This document shows positions 22,154 to 33,316 of a DNA stretch of 64,000 nucleotides, piece after piece; position 1 is the first letter of the stretch; each line of letters opens with the position of its first letter. The notes beneath the pieces were generated by a model. The model saw only the letters and a list, made by a program, of their open reading frames with translations. It was not told where the DNA came from and ran no database searches. Origin of the DNA: Evernia prunastri (lineage: Eukaryota; Ascomycota; Lecanoromycetes; Lecanorales; Parmeliaceae); the NCBI GenBank assembly GCA_003184365.1, contig NKYR01000133.1, positions 1-64,000 on the forward strand. The letters run 5' to 3'. The translations under genes and the position numbers were made by a program.

Positions 22154-25093
22154 ATTGATATTCTTTGGGCGCCGACTTCACAGAATTGGATGCCACAGGC
22201 TTGGCCGGAGCGAACTTAAACCGAAAAAAAGTGTCGTTGGAACCAGCGCTGAAAAGTAATTAGAGATTTTAAAGGATATACTACTATAGAGCATCGCAAG
22301 TCATAAAAGTTAGCATACACAACCTTCACTCCTTCCAAGTTCTCCAGCCTAATGCGCAAATACTGATAGGCAATCACAGGCTCAGAGCTCTCCTCGATTC
22401 CGGCCTTGTTGTCGTGGAAATGAAAGGGGTGGATACTGATGCATCCTCGAATCAAATTCTCAACAATGAAGGTCATATGCAAAAACTCTAATTGCCGCCC
22501 AAGAGCTCAGGTGTCTAAAGTAGGCAAGACACGACGGAAAGTACAACCAGTATCATTGGCTCGCTCTCCAAGTATGCCAGCAAATGATGCGCTGGACGGA
22601 CAAGATTTGCGATACTACTATCTTCCTCAATCACAATGGTCAAGTGACAGTATGCATCTCGCAACGCAGTGCAATCTGCATGGCAGGCACTCAGGATGCA
22701 AAAGGTATCATCATTGTCCAAGATGGGCAACACGGACCAGCGTCGATAGATGGCATCATTCTGGTATTTCACCTGGCTGGCCTTTAGCAGATTCCTTATC
22801 GCTGACTTCACCAAAGCCGACATCCACTTATAGCGTAGCAGCGAGAAACGAATGGTGGCAAGAAAGAAGGCGAAACACGCGGTTGCCTGCATACAGCCAA
22901 TATCCTTTCTTACCCCCTCCCCCCTCCCTTTCACCCCACCATTCTCAGCTTCGCCAGCCTCTTGGCTACGCAATTTCTCTCTCTGCCAATAAAATCAGAT
23001 TGCACGAGCTTATTCATCGGTCCTGACTCATTTTCTGAGTCCTCAATTCCATGAGGTGGCAATGGGGCACCTAGAAAGTGTAGCAAATAAGACTGGCCGT
23101 GCCATTTCACACAGGACCGTGCCGAGTCAATCGATGGCAGGGATGAAAGGGTTAATCTGATCATGATTGTCTATCTTCGTGGAAGACTCGATACCTACCG
23201 CGGCCCGTTCCATTCATCTCCATTGTCCCTAAAACGAGCGCAAATTGCGCAATTCTGCCGATCGCTTCTGCTTTAGAACTGCTCGGTATTATGGGAGAAG
23301 GCGAAGCCTTCGCTTCCGCCGGAATGTCTCCGACGTATCGGTGGGAGCTGTCTCGAGATGGTTGCGCTAAGCCAACGGACGGCATGGAAGGCTGAGCTTA
23401 TGCATCCCATGCATGCCTGCAAGTCATTCACACTCCTACCATACTACCTATGCTTTTAAGCGTACCGTGCTTTCCGCAGTACCGCCCCACGGTTCCCGAT
23501 GAATGCTGCTTCAGAATTGCTAGATTTTAAGGAATCCCTGCCACAGCCTCCCTTGACAATTGTAATTCTCCGGAGACGAATCAGGGGTATCTGGCTTTGA
23601 CCCATACAAGGCAAACTATTGGCACTAATACATACCGACAGCTTGGCTCGGCCGTCCGGCACAAGGAAGGTGGTGGTTTCGACAGCTACGGGTACCTGAA
23701 GATCAAAACCGCCCAGCCCTAGAGCAAAGGTAGCAGTACGAGCGCTCCCAGATTCGGGCAAACCGCCAGGAAGAACCCTATAGAGAGAATACAGTGCTCT
23801 TAACGGTACTAAATATATCAAAACGAGGCTAGCACGCCTCTAAAGAAAGGCAGAAGTACGAAAGCGAAATATGGGGGGAAGTCGACAGAGCTGCGTCTCG
23901 GCCATTCCAATTCATTGTATGAGCTTCGCGGGGCTGTTGACCAATTTCACAACTAAGCGAGGGGGTGCTTTGACGTTGACTGCTCGAATGAAACATGAGG
24001 TTGCCCTGGACTCTCAGCGAAAGATACCGATACGAGGGCTGCCAATCTGTGCCCTTGAAAAGGCGCAGACATTGTCTGACGTCAGGTACATCGTACTCGA
24101 GTGAAACACACAATTGAATATTCCAGGAGGGCGATAAGTGTGGAGGTGGTCCTAAATCAGAATGTGGCAGTGAGACTCAGCCTAGAAACCATTACCCCAG
24201 TCGCCAAGCAGTGGTGGAAGCACGCGACAGGGGTTGTTTTTGGCCAGTCGAACGACTTCATCGATGATGGAGCGAAGCCATCTCTCAAACCACCCAGCTA
24301 GATACCATTGAAAGATTGTGTGTCTCCTCTGATAGTGACGCTGGCGTTGAAATACGGTGCACTGGCTCTTAGGGAGCGATAACAACAGGGGTACTCCCGA
24401 AGAGAAACGTGGTGAGATCATGCACTAAGCCGACATATTGCTGGTAGCCGCTGACAAAGAGCAGGGTAGACACGTACACTATTCTCCGAATTGAGAATGG
24501 GCCGAGTCAAGTCGAATTGGCTCTAGCAAGTCGAGGTATCCGATTGACGATGGGTGTAGTCCATCCACCTCGTCTTGGTTTCATCGCAAGAGCTTAACCC
24601 CTGCCACGACTCTTCGAGGTTGCGGGGTGTCTGAGTGACAGTCTCCCAGGCTCTGACTGCTTCTTATTGGCACGTCAAGCCATCCGATTACCAATCCCCC
24701 CCAGTCTCATCTCCCATGTCTTGGAGTGGTCGAAAGCCAGGGTACGTGGCGCTGATCCTTCTCAATTCCAGATACCTGCTTGACATTGCAACAATGTCTC
24801 AGTTGTTTCGTTTTCACAAGCCGAGACTGAGGATGGACAACACGCTGGCCCCCTTCACTGCTCAGCCTTGTCTCTGTTTCGTCACAGGCTTCCTCTCCTG
24901 GGGTCGAAGCTGGGAAACTCGGAGTATATTAGTCCTGCCTGCCCGTCATTCCAAGTATCACTGCGAGAGAGAAGTTTCTGATCATACAGACTTCCCCCAA
25001 GGCAGACAGACGTCGTACATCCTGGAACGTGCATACTTTCTCCCTGAATACACAGTAGCGAAACCCTACACCTCTCCACCGCCAGCAGTCAGA
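22154..25093. other. Gene-poor interval
   Basis: Nearly 3 kb without a supported gene. Minus-strand frames at 22216-22482 and 23456-23821 have somewhat coding-like composition (for example FALGLGGFDLQVPVAVETTT near 23700), but no start, domain or consistent splicing could be assigned. An open frame from 24635 leads into the next gene and is taken as its 5' leader. A short C-rich run lies at 22910-22940. Confidence 0.5.
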
Positions 25094-25987
25094 ATGTGTA
25101 GGCAGTTCTACCGCCAGTGCCGCGACTGCCACCTAATGTTTCGCATGCCGGAACCCGACATGAAAGAAACCTGCGAAGCGTTTCGAAAAGCGCGAGCCAC
25201 AGAGCCTGATTTGGAGACATGCCCCGTGGAAGAGATAAAAGCCCCCAGACCCAAGTCCGGCCACGGCAGCAGGGTCTGCACGACCTGCAAAAAACGGAAC
25301 AAGGAGGAGCAGCGGAAGCGGGAGAACGCGCAGAAGAGAGCGAGGCGTGCCAAGATCAAGAAAGACAAGAAGACGGCGGGGATCGGGTCGGGCAACGTGG
25401 TGTGGACTCCTCCGCCGACCCCCTGGACACCCAGCGTCGTGGACGCGCACACACTGGCCCTGCACTCCCCGCCAGCTCGCCGTAAGAACCGACGCCTCAA
25501 CACCTTCAGCAGGCGCTCGGTAGCGCAGCAGCTCCAATACGGGCCCCGCGGTAACAACACCACCACCACTACCAACACGGCACCCGTCGTGCAAAACCAC
25601 CTCAACGCCGCTCAGTTGAAGCGCGACGTCTACGCCCAGTCCCGTCAAGTGTTCGAGACGACCATGGTCCACCGTCTCCAGTCGCTCGAGAACGGCCACG
25701 ACAGGGCGATGCGCGACGTGCAGCACCTGTACAGACGTGAACCGCAGTACCTTCCTACCATCGAGCCTTATGCCCTCGTGCGGAAAGAGGACCAGGCCAT
25801 CGGTCTCGGCATCACCATGGCCAACGAGGCCAGTTGGGAGCAAACCCACACCCACACCGAGACCTGCTCCGTCCGCGAATGGAAATTTCGCATGGAGCTC
25901 AACGAGTGGAGCACCGTCTTCGACGACGACGATGAGGAGGTTGAAGATGTAAAGGAGAGTATTGAGAATGGTTGGGAATATGTCTGA
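25094..25987 (+). CDS. Cysteine-motif protein A (function unknown)
   Basis: This single exon encodes 297 aa. I chose the ATG at 25094 although the frame is open to 24635, because the N-terminus then starts MCRQF, matching MCIQW of the gene at 29625. Cys at residues 2, 9, 12, 27, 43, 62 and 65, in the order MCxQ...CxxC...C...CP...CxxC, suggests zinc binding. Immediately after lies a strongly basic, possibly helical tract (KKRNKEEQRKREN followed by AQKRARRAKIKKDKK), then a Pro/Thr/Asn-rich middle and an acidic C-terminus (DDDDEEVEDVKE). There is no signal peptide or membrane span. A nuclear or nucleic-acid-binding role is possible but not shown. Confidence 0.7.
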   Translation: MCRQFYRQCRDCHLMFRMPEPDMKETCEAFRKARATEPDLETCPVEEIKAPRPKSGHGSRVCTTCKKRNKEEQRKRENAQKRARRAKIKKDKKTAGIGSGNVVWTPPPTPWTPSVVDAHTLALHSPPARRKNRRLNTFSRRSVAQQLQYGPRGNNTTTTTNTAPVVQNHLNAAQLKRDVYAQSRQVFETTMVHRLQSLENGHDRAMRDVQHLYRREPQYLPTIEPYALVRKEDQAIGLGITMANEASWEQTHTHTETCSVREWKFRMELNEWSTVFDDDDEEVEDVKESIENGWEYV

Positions 25988-27235
25988 GTGGGCAGGCGTA
26001 TCTGGCCGAGGGGACATACACCCAGCTCATTACCATTGGTGGTGTCCATGTATCTGCTATGGAGTATGGCTTGCTAAATGCACAAAGGGGTTGGGGGTTT
26101 ATCTGTTCAGTCGGCGCCTCGATCCATCCATCCAGCACGCACGCATGCTTTGCGATCCATTCACCTGTCTTTGAGATCTCATCCCCATCGGCGAGCAGGC
26201 TCTTCGACGGCGATGACGCATGCATACTGTCGGCGGCCGCGACTCGCGCGCGTTGTTTCCTATTCTCCTCATGTACACACTCGTTATTGTTGTATGCATG
26301 CACATACTCACTCGAGACACACACTCGTTGTACTTACTTACTTTACTTACCTATCAATCTATCCATCTCATTCCTTCCTTCCTTCTTGCCCTCCTTCCTT
26401 CCCTCATCAAGCACCACAATCACACCCTGACAGGCGTATCCAGCCCAGCACGCCAGGCAGATAAAATACCAAACAATCACTCCTCATCGCTCCACGCATC
26501 AACAGTCGCAACCATCCAATCTCACCCTCTCCCTAAAAGCACAATTGAAGTTGGATCCAAGCAGGTAGTGAGCCCCATCACAAAAGTCGCCCTAAACCTA
26601 CTCTACTCCACCCCGACACTACCCCTACCCTAGACGGAATCTCCCCACACACCAAGTGCTTAGCCCCGCGGACTTCATGCAGGTCCCCCTTCCCTCCCCT
26701 CCACCCATCTCCGCCCGCACGCACCGGCACTTCCACAAGCGTAAGATAAGATAAGGTGGGTTAAGATGGGGTAAGATGAGGTATTCAGATCCAGAGCCGA
26801 ATACAATGGTACTTGATTCCGTATATTCCCTGCGCTGGATGGTAGATGCGGGGAGGGATGGTGTGTTCTCACGTTTCGCTGGTGAGTGTTCTTGAAACTG
26901 CGTGTATTAACTCTTTTTTTGGGATTTCGTGTTGCGCGGCACTAGGTGGGGAGATGCGAGATGCTTGGGTGGACAAGCTGTCAGATGCTACTCCTCGGCT
27001 ATCTCTTCTTCCCTCTCGTCCGTCTCGTCTTTTCCCCCTTTCTCTCCCCCATGATGTATGTACACATGTGCGTGTTCTTCGTACATTCGGGAGGTTTCCT
27101 TTTGCATCCAGAAACTATGTCGTAATCATATCCAAGTCCACAGAGGGTCTTTCCCGAGACTGTCCTGGTACTCATTTGCACAGACGCCTCGTGTCCGCAA
27201 ACGGCCCTTTAGCCTCGGCATGTCATCATGAACAG
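25988..27235. other. Intergenic, low complexity
   Basis: No gene is supported. At 26360-26410 there is a (CTTC)n-like pyrimidine tract, and at 26740-26790 repeated taagatrrgg units (gataagataaggtgggttaagatggggtaagatg). Confidence 0.5.
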
Positions 27236-27430
27236 CCACCCAAACAGCTGGAACCTTGTACAGCATAGATGTGGTTGCGGGGGGTCCCAACAGCGGGGCT
27301 AACTATCGGGAGAGACATACGATTCAAAGGCTGATATTGCTATGCTGTGCGCGAAGTGGCCACACTATGCAACTAGCGAACCCCTAGTCCCACTGTAGTG
27401 GCCATGTAGAGTCGATATGATGGCATTATA
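27236..27430 (+). repeat. Dispersed repeat family, copy 3 (diverged)
   Basis: It starts cacccaaacagctggaacc, matching copy 1 at 749, then has ttgcggggggtcccaacagcggggctaacta, matching the start of copy 4 (ttgcgaggccccagcaccggggctagctacc). The right half is more diverged (gatattgctatgct, catacatagag-like sequence near 27430). Confidence 0.55.
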
Positions 27431-29624
27431 CATAGAGTACAAATAATAGTCAATGCCAATATTTCGAATCAAAGATCGGTTTTAAAGAGGATTGAAGATA
27501 CGAAAATCCGAAAGAAATCATGCTCGTGAATGGTGTACATATCCCGTCAGATCTCCAAAGACAGGGTACAAGTATCAAAACCACTTGGCACCTGGATAAT
27601 TTTCACGGGACTGAATATTCAGTTTGTAAAGAAAGTATCACTATGAGTAAATCCGTTTGAGACTAGTTCACAGAAGTATACCTGCAAGGAGTCTTTTCGG
27701 CAATCGTCCAGCCTTCAATTCAACATCTTAATACCATAAGCATTTATCCTCCGCTGGGTTTTGGCTTCGCACTTGAAGCTTCCAGCCTTCTTCATCGCGG
27801 AAGTTTTGTTTCTGAGGGAATGAAGCATATGGAATGAGGGTTCAAGGGTACGAGGGATTATGTTGTATGGGCGATGGGTGTCACGCCGATCCAGTACTGC
27901 TTACGTAAAATACAGTACCGCTTAGTCATTACGAGTAGCGGTACGGAGTAAATCTTTCGCGGCTGAACTTGCCGTTCAAAAAGCATTTTAATTCTTATAG
28001 GGATTTCTGGGATTTGGACATCGCTCAATGTTTTGAGAGGAGCATTTTGGACTGTTATGCTATCATTCTGCAAGAAATTCTCAAATGCTTACGAGTACTC
28101 GACATCGCCACTTGTCTAGATGGATACGGCGACTGTTGAATATGTTAAGAAAAGGCTGTCGATAGTGTCAACAGCATTTCGATGAAGTTATAAACAAGCG
28201 GTGGTTCAAACACAGACGCTAAGAGAATGACAAGGTCCAAATGTCTCGATTTTCCAGAAGTTACTGATCGCGAACAACCTGTTGTGGTTTCTTTGCTTCT
28301 GACTACACTTTGACAACGATACATAATTTTCAAGATCTCGACCACTTTCGGAATCGTACTGCTTGGAACGGTGGATCTCTATAGACTGAACTATAAATGG
28401 ATCATCTTCCTTGGTCTTATCTTTTGGAGAATTGATGCTAGGCAATAGGGAGATTTTAGCAACATTTTTACGAAATTGAAACGCACTGACCATCGGATGC
28501 GACTTCACTACGCCACGGGAAGCGCTGAGGGATAGAAATGGAGTCCGCTTTTCGATATCTCCGTGCACCCGCATTTACCGTAATCTTCACGTTTGCAAAG
28601 CTCTCTTGGAAATTGACGCGTTTTATATGCTGCCAGACAAACTAGTAATAACTCAGGCAGATACACCAGTACCCAAAAAAGCTTCCCATGTCTTGACTTT
28701 GACAGTCAACAGACAGACAGTAAGGCTGGTCGAGCAAGTAAGCCAGTGTACGGATGTCTGTCTCTAATTTGCAGAGGGGCGAGGCAAATGAATGGCATGC
28801 ATTAGATGCAGGTAAGCCGCAGCCACCCTCAACGCTCAGAACTTTATTTTTACACACGCTCGGTCAGAGTCGGATTTTGACCATCTATTCATTCATAAGT
28901 TGGACTTCAATTAGCGCGGATCCTACCTCGAGCCCATAAATTATATGCATGCAACACCCCGTCTTGGGCTGAGATACCTGCAGCCACTTAGGAGAATAAA
29001 ACCCGATTCTGCCGTCAGCTATGCAGCGAGCCCATGCACGCTCCAAGCTTACGTTGCATGAGTATCCAGATGATCAACGTCCGGAAGGTCCACTCAGTCG
29101 GGTCTTATGTGACTGACATGCAGGAACCTTCTTGGTCGAGATTCTCTTCGAGGTAACCAAAGAGTTATTGGATTTGGAATTCGTTACAGCAATTGCAGAT
29201 TTGTGGGGGACGGGATGCAAAACTCCCCAGGCCGGACCAGGCACGGTATGCCACATGTCACATGTCTAAATTTTACGACAAATGCTCCTCGGTTTGTAAT
29301 GTTCGATTAGCCGTGCAGCAAAGGTACCCTTTCCGGTTTACCATTGGAAGTTGTTAATGAGAAAAAATCAACCAGCTACCCTCACCCGGTCTCCTGCCTT
29401 TTAAAAATTACATATCTTCCCCTCCCAAAACAATAACAGTTACACGCTTGCCCCAAATGGCTTGCTTTCAAAAGACACGTAGTTATGTATACAAGGCTCT
29501 TTCAGCCCGACGCGGGATTTGCCACTATACACATTTCTCTACCTTTATCGACTTACCTTCCGCAGATCTTCTTACTTTCACCTCAGCAAAAAAGATCCTT
29601 CTTTACTCATATCCATCCGTTACT
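27431..29624. other. Gene-free AT-richer interval
   Basis: No supported gene. The longest minus-strand frames (28206-28574 and 27858-28073) have no recognised domain and cannot be joined by credible splice sites. The stretch at 29340-29450 is the likely promoter or leader of the gene at 29625. Confidence 0.45.
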
Positions 29625-30863
29625 ATGTGTATCCAATGGTGTTGCAAACTCTGCAGCGACAAGCTCACAAAACTGACGCACGATTTGGCCCTAGAACGAT
29701 GCTACGAATACTGCATGGCACGATCTCAGGACCAAAGCATAATGGAATGCCCCAAGGGACCACCGGTGCTGCGGCGTGCTTTTCACAGACACCCGGTCCG
29801 AGGTGCCCAGAGGTGCAACGACTGTGTAATGGTCGCGCGGAGGAAGAACAAGCTCGTTCAACTGGCGCAGCAACGGGCCAATATCGCGCTCGGTAAACCG
29901 CCGGAGTATGCAGGAGCGCTCGACCTGGGTGTGCTGGAGATTCCGGAAGATTTCAATCACTATGCTGAGCAGCAGATACTCGAACTCGGCAAAATGGACG
30001 CGATGAATTCGAAATGGTGGAGCGTCAGCTTGGCAAACGGTCGTATGGCACCCAATCAGCTGGAAGATGAGCGTGCGAAGAGATCCACTGAGTACGATAA
30101 GGTTGATCCCAATACCGGAGGGGCATGGGTGGTCCAGCCGTTGAAAGTCGCTGCTGGCACCTTGGGCCAACAGGGGATGAGTGAAGAAGACCGGTCACGA
30201 GTACGCACGCTTCTGGTAGGAGGAGTTTCTGAAAACCTGCACCAGCATGTCCATCAAATATCCCAATCGAGCAACGGAAAGTACGAGACGTCTCGAAGCG
30301 TACATCAGCAGGTCCAGGCTGACGCAATCTCGACCAACTGGAGAACAGCTGCCACAGCGGTCGGACAGGAAGCCTCTCGAAGCCTGTATCAGTATCCTGC
30401 CCACCATACTAAGCCGAGCGAATGCAAACCGCTCCAAACCACTCAAAACGCAGATCAGCAGGCCCAACACAGCGCAACACCGATCATGCCTTTTGGGCAA
30501 GAAGCCTCTCGTAGCGCACACCAAGCCCAGCACAACGCAAATCCGACATTCATGACAGATCATTGCATGCCTATCCGGCAGGAAGCCTCGCCCAGCTCAC
30601 ACTACTCTCAACATCTCGGCAACTCAGATACGGGCAAGAGAAAATTTACATCCGTGGAGGAAGCAGCGTCTCGATTCACGCACTACCGGTGGATCCATTA
30701 CAATACCACTTCAGGAGCCATCCCAAGCAAGCAGACCGACATCACGAAACAACAAGCTTTCTCTCAAAATTCCAACCACGAAGAAGCCCACTACGACTCC
30801 ACTTCAACCACAGACTCCTCTCCGTCAACTATAGCGTCACGAGCAAGGCCATGGGATCTGTAA
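29625..30863 (+). CDS. Cysteine-motif protein B (function unknown)
   Basis: This single exon encodes 412 aa from the ATG at 29625. An in-frame ATG at 29457 exists, but the 29625 start aligns with protein A. Cys at residues 2, 6, 7, 10, 26, 30, 42, 64 and 67 follow the same order as in protein A (MCxQ, CxxC-like pair, RCYE, ECP, RCNDC), then a basic tract (VARRKNKLVQLAQQRA). Residues about 85-190 are a folded-looking acidic/aromatic region. The C-terminal half is Gln/His/Ser-rich with a loose repeat of 25-30 residues centred on GQEASRS followed by HQ-rich spacers (four copies). No signal peptide is seen. It is probably a paralogue of the gene 4.5 kb upstream. Confidence 0.7.
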   Translation: MCIQWCCKLCSDKLTKLTHDLALERCYEYCMARSQDQSIMECPKGPPVLRRAFHRHPVRGAQRCNDCVMVARRKNKLVQLAQQRANIALGKPPEYAGALDLGVLEIPEDFNHYAEQQILELGKMDAMNSKWWSVSLANGRMAPNQLEDERAKRSTEYDKVDPNTGGAWVVQPLKVAAGTLGQQGMSEEDRSRVRTLLVGGVSENLHQHVHQISQSSNGKYETSRSVHQQVQADAISTNWRTAATAVGQEASRSLYQYPAHHTKPSECKPLQTTQNADQQAQHSATPIMPFGQEASRSAHQAQHNANPTFMTDHCMPIRQEASPSSHYSQHLGNSDTGKRKFTSVEEAASRFTHYRWIHYNTTSGAIPSKQTDITKQQAFSQNSNHEEAHYDSTSTTDSSPSTIASRARPWDL

Positions 30864-33316
30864 CACTGAGCGAGGTTAGTGTCAGCCTTGCCATCCTCTA
30901 ATTATTCTTCCAAATCTCTCACCACAAGCAGCTATTCGAGGATGATACTGACGTGGCAAGTAACCCGTATCGAAACCGGATCGAATGAAGCTCCTTCACC
31001 AACCATCGCACACCTGAATATATACGACAATTTCCAAACCTTTGCGCGCGACCGTGGGAACGAACATTGACTTATAAGGGAGAGGGGGAAAGACCGTTGG
31101 CTTATCATTAATAAGACTGGTGGATATAATCAGTGAGATGAGAAATAGTATATCATGAAAAGAAACACAGGAAGTCTCGCATGAATCTGCGCTTGGCAAA
31201 GACCGCTCGTGCAAAAGGGTGTCATTCTGCGCTCTTCACCAATGATGCCAATGATGCGCCGTTCGTCACGCTAACATGTTGATAGAATCTAATCGCTAAA
31301 AACCCTCATCATGTTCAATCGGTCAAGACCGTTTCGCGTGAACAGCTCGGAGCCTTTCTCATCCTGCCTGCCCACCTCGCTTCCACGAGTCATAGCTTGA
31401 GTCTCCCAGTCCCGTGACCCACCACTCCCACCGTTGCCACATCAGACAAACTCACTCCCCACCACTCCATCCACCAAACCCACTCCAGCTCGCGCAACCA
31501 ATCTATCCCAACCTCATCGGGACTCACGAAAATATCATCAACCCGATCCTCCAAACCGAACCCCACCAGCCCAAGCACAAACAACAACGCTCAACCCTCC
31601 GAATCCGTGATCCAACGCGGCAAACGATGATGGCTCAAGACATGCCCATCAACCCCGCCCTCCCTTCCTGACTCCAAGAGTGGGACTTCAAAGACCTATT
31701 TCCGTACAAGTGCACCGATGACATTCCGTGGCGCATCAAAGCCGATCTATCACGGCCATCCAGTTACTATAACGCTCTCGAGGCCAAATCGGAACGCAAA
31801 ACCCCTCGCAATCCCACCCGACCCTATCCAACCGTCAGCTAGAAGAAGATGACATGGAAAAAGAACACGACCTACCACATTCAATCTCGCATGCCACATT
31901 CCCCCCCTTAGCGAGCCACCTACAATGGAACCCCGGACCTCCCACCCTGCCTATCGCGCAAAATTATATCGTACAACGCAGTACGTACGTACACACACAT
32001 ACATACAAACACCGCTTCGAAGGAAACACTTTCATCCCGTGTCCGTTACCGATATTGCCCCCAATTCCAATCAAATCACACCAACGATACTGCTTGCGCG
32101 GGAGAGCCCTATCGATCCTTTTGCATATCAATCCCTCTTGGCGTTTTGAAGGGGACACGCGCACACTGCATGAACTTGATACATACATGGGATTCTTTGA
32201 ACACAGCTCACGCACTGAGCGATGAGTCAGTGCTCGGGGGTTGGCTGTGATGTGGGTTTGGATCTTGGACCGTTGAAGGGGGTTTGTTTCTCTTTTGGCT
32301 TTGTTCTGGTTTGCTTTCGTTTCGTCTCCGCTCCTTTCCCTTGGTGCCTCTTCTTCCCCCTTCCCCCTTCCCCCTTCCCCCTTTTCTCCCCCTCCCCCAT
32401 CTCTTCATCTTTATCTTCCCTCCCCCATTCCCAAAGAGCGCGAGATAGCTGCTCGAGGAAGGGGGTGGGATCGCGGTTACCGAACTCTATTCGTCCTTAT
32501 AGATTGCGTTTGGATGTCGCGACGGAACGAACGGAATGGAAGAAAAGGACACGACCAGAAACAACCATACCAATCCACGCTCAACATTCGTCCATCCACC
32601 CATCCGTTCACCCATCAACCCATAAATCCATCCATTCATACCTGCACCATTTGCAGCATTTGCACCCGACCATACCCATAGTACCTCAAAGCCCCCCCGC
32701 TAAATAGTCAAGCTCCCCGCTAAAGAAACGTGATCACGGCGAAGAAACACGACCACGGCACAGAGAGCCAGAAAACGATAAATAGAGCACCATAGAAAAA
32801 CAAGTAGGCCAGGCCTCTCATACAAAGGCAATGAACCCTGCTTCGACCCGTGGATGCGAGCGAAGCGCTATTTGCGTAGTACAATGGTGGACTTGCAATG
32901 CGCATATCCACTTCACGAGTGGGATCGTGTTTGAAAGTTCAGAAAAAGGGGGAATGGGATGGAGAAAAGGGGGTTGGATGCGATGGCGGTTGGGGATCTT
33001 TGGTTTTTGGGAACGACGAGGGGGGGAGGAGGGGGAGAAGGACGATACGAGATAGGGATTAATGCGGTACCTGATGGATGAACGGTGACTGATGTACTGC
33101 GATGATAGATATTGATTGCTAAGATGGCTTTGTGATGATATATTTAGCGTACGCGATTCAGGTACTTAAGAGTACGTAAATTGCAGGATGCCTTTCTGAT
33201 TGCTTACGGAAACTTCACTAAATCTTCGCTATGATGGTCTTCCTTTGATCTGCATCGCCCTTTTCGCTCCCTTTATATATTGAAACTGATTGCGTCGTGA
33301 TATCACAAATTGGTCA
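30864..33316. other. Intergenic with a degenerate frame and pyrimidine tracts
   Basis: About 2.4 kb without an intact gene. From 31627 a frame reads MMAQDMPINPALPS, TGA, LQEWDFKDLFPYKCTDDIPWR and on to PTVS, TAG. It looks like coding sequence with two nonsense codons, but I do not recognise it. Repeated ttccccc units lie at 32340-32395. The remainder shows nothing clear. Confidence 0.4.

Noticed and set aside
22439..23026. Plus-strand frame of 195 codons.
   Set aside because: No domain, mixed composition, and equally open frames on the opposite strand. Not supported as a gene.
25133..26017. Long minus-strand frame (294 codons) opposite cysteine-motif gene A.
   Set aside because: Antisense of a GC-rich exon without domain or splice support.
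28206..28574. Minus-strand frame of 122 codons with neighbours at 27858-28073.
   Set aside because: No plausible introns join the pieces and no domain is recognised, so a gene is not supported.
31854..32225. Plus-strand frame with a His/Pro-rich reading (HDLPHSISHATFPPL).
   Set aside because: No upstream signals or recognisable family, and it includes simple acacacatacata repeats.
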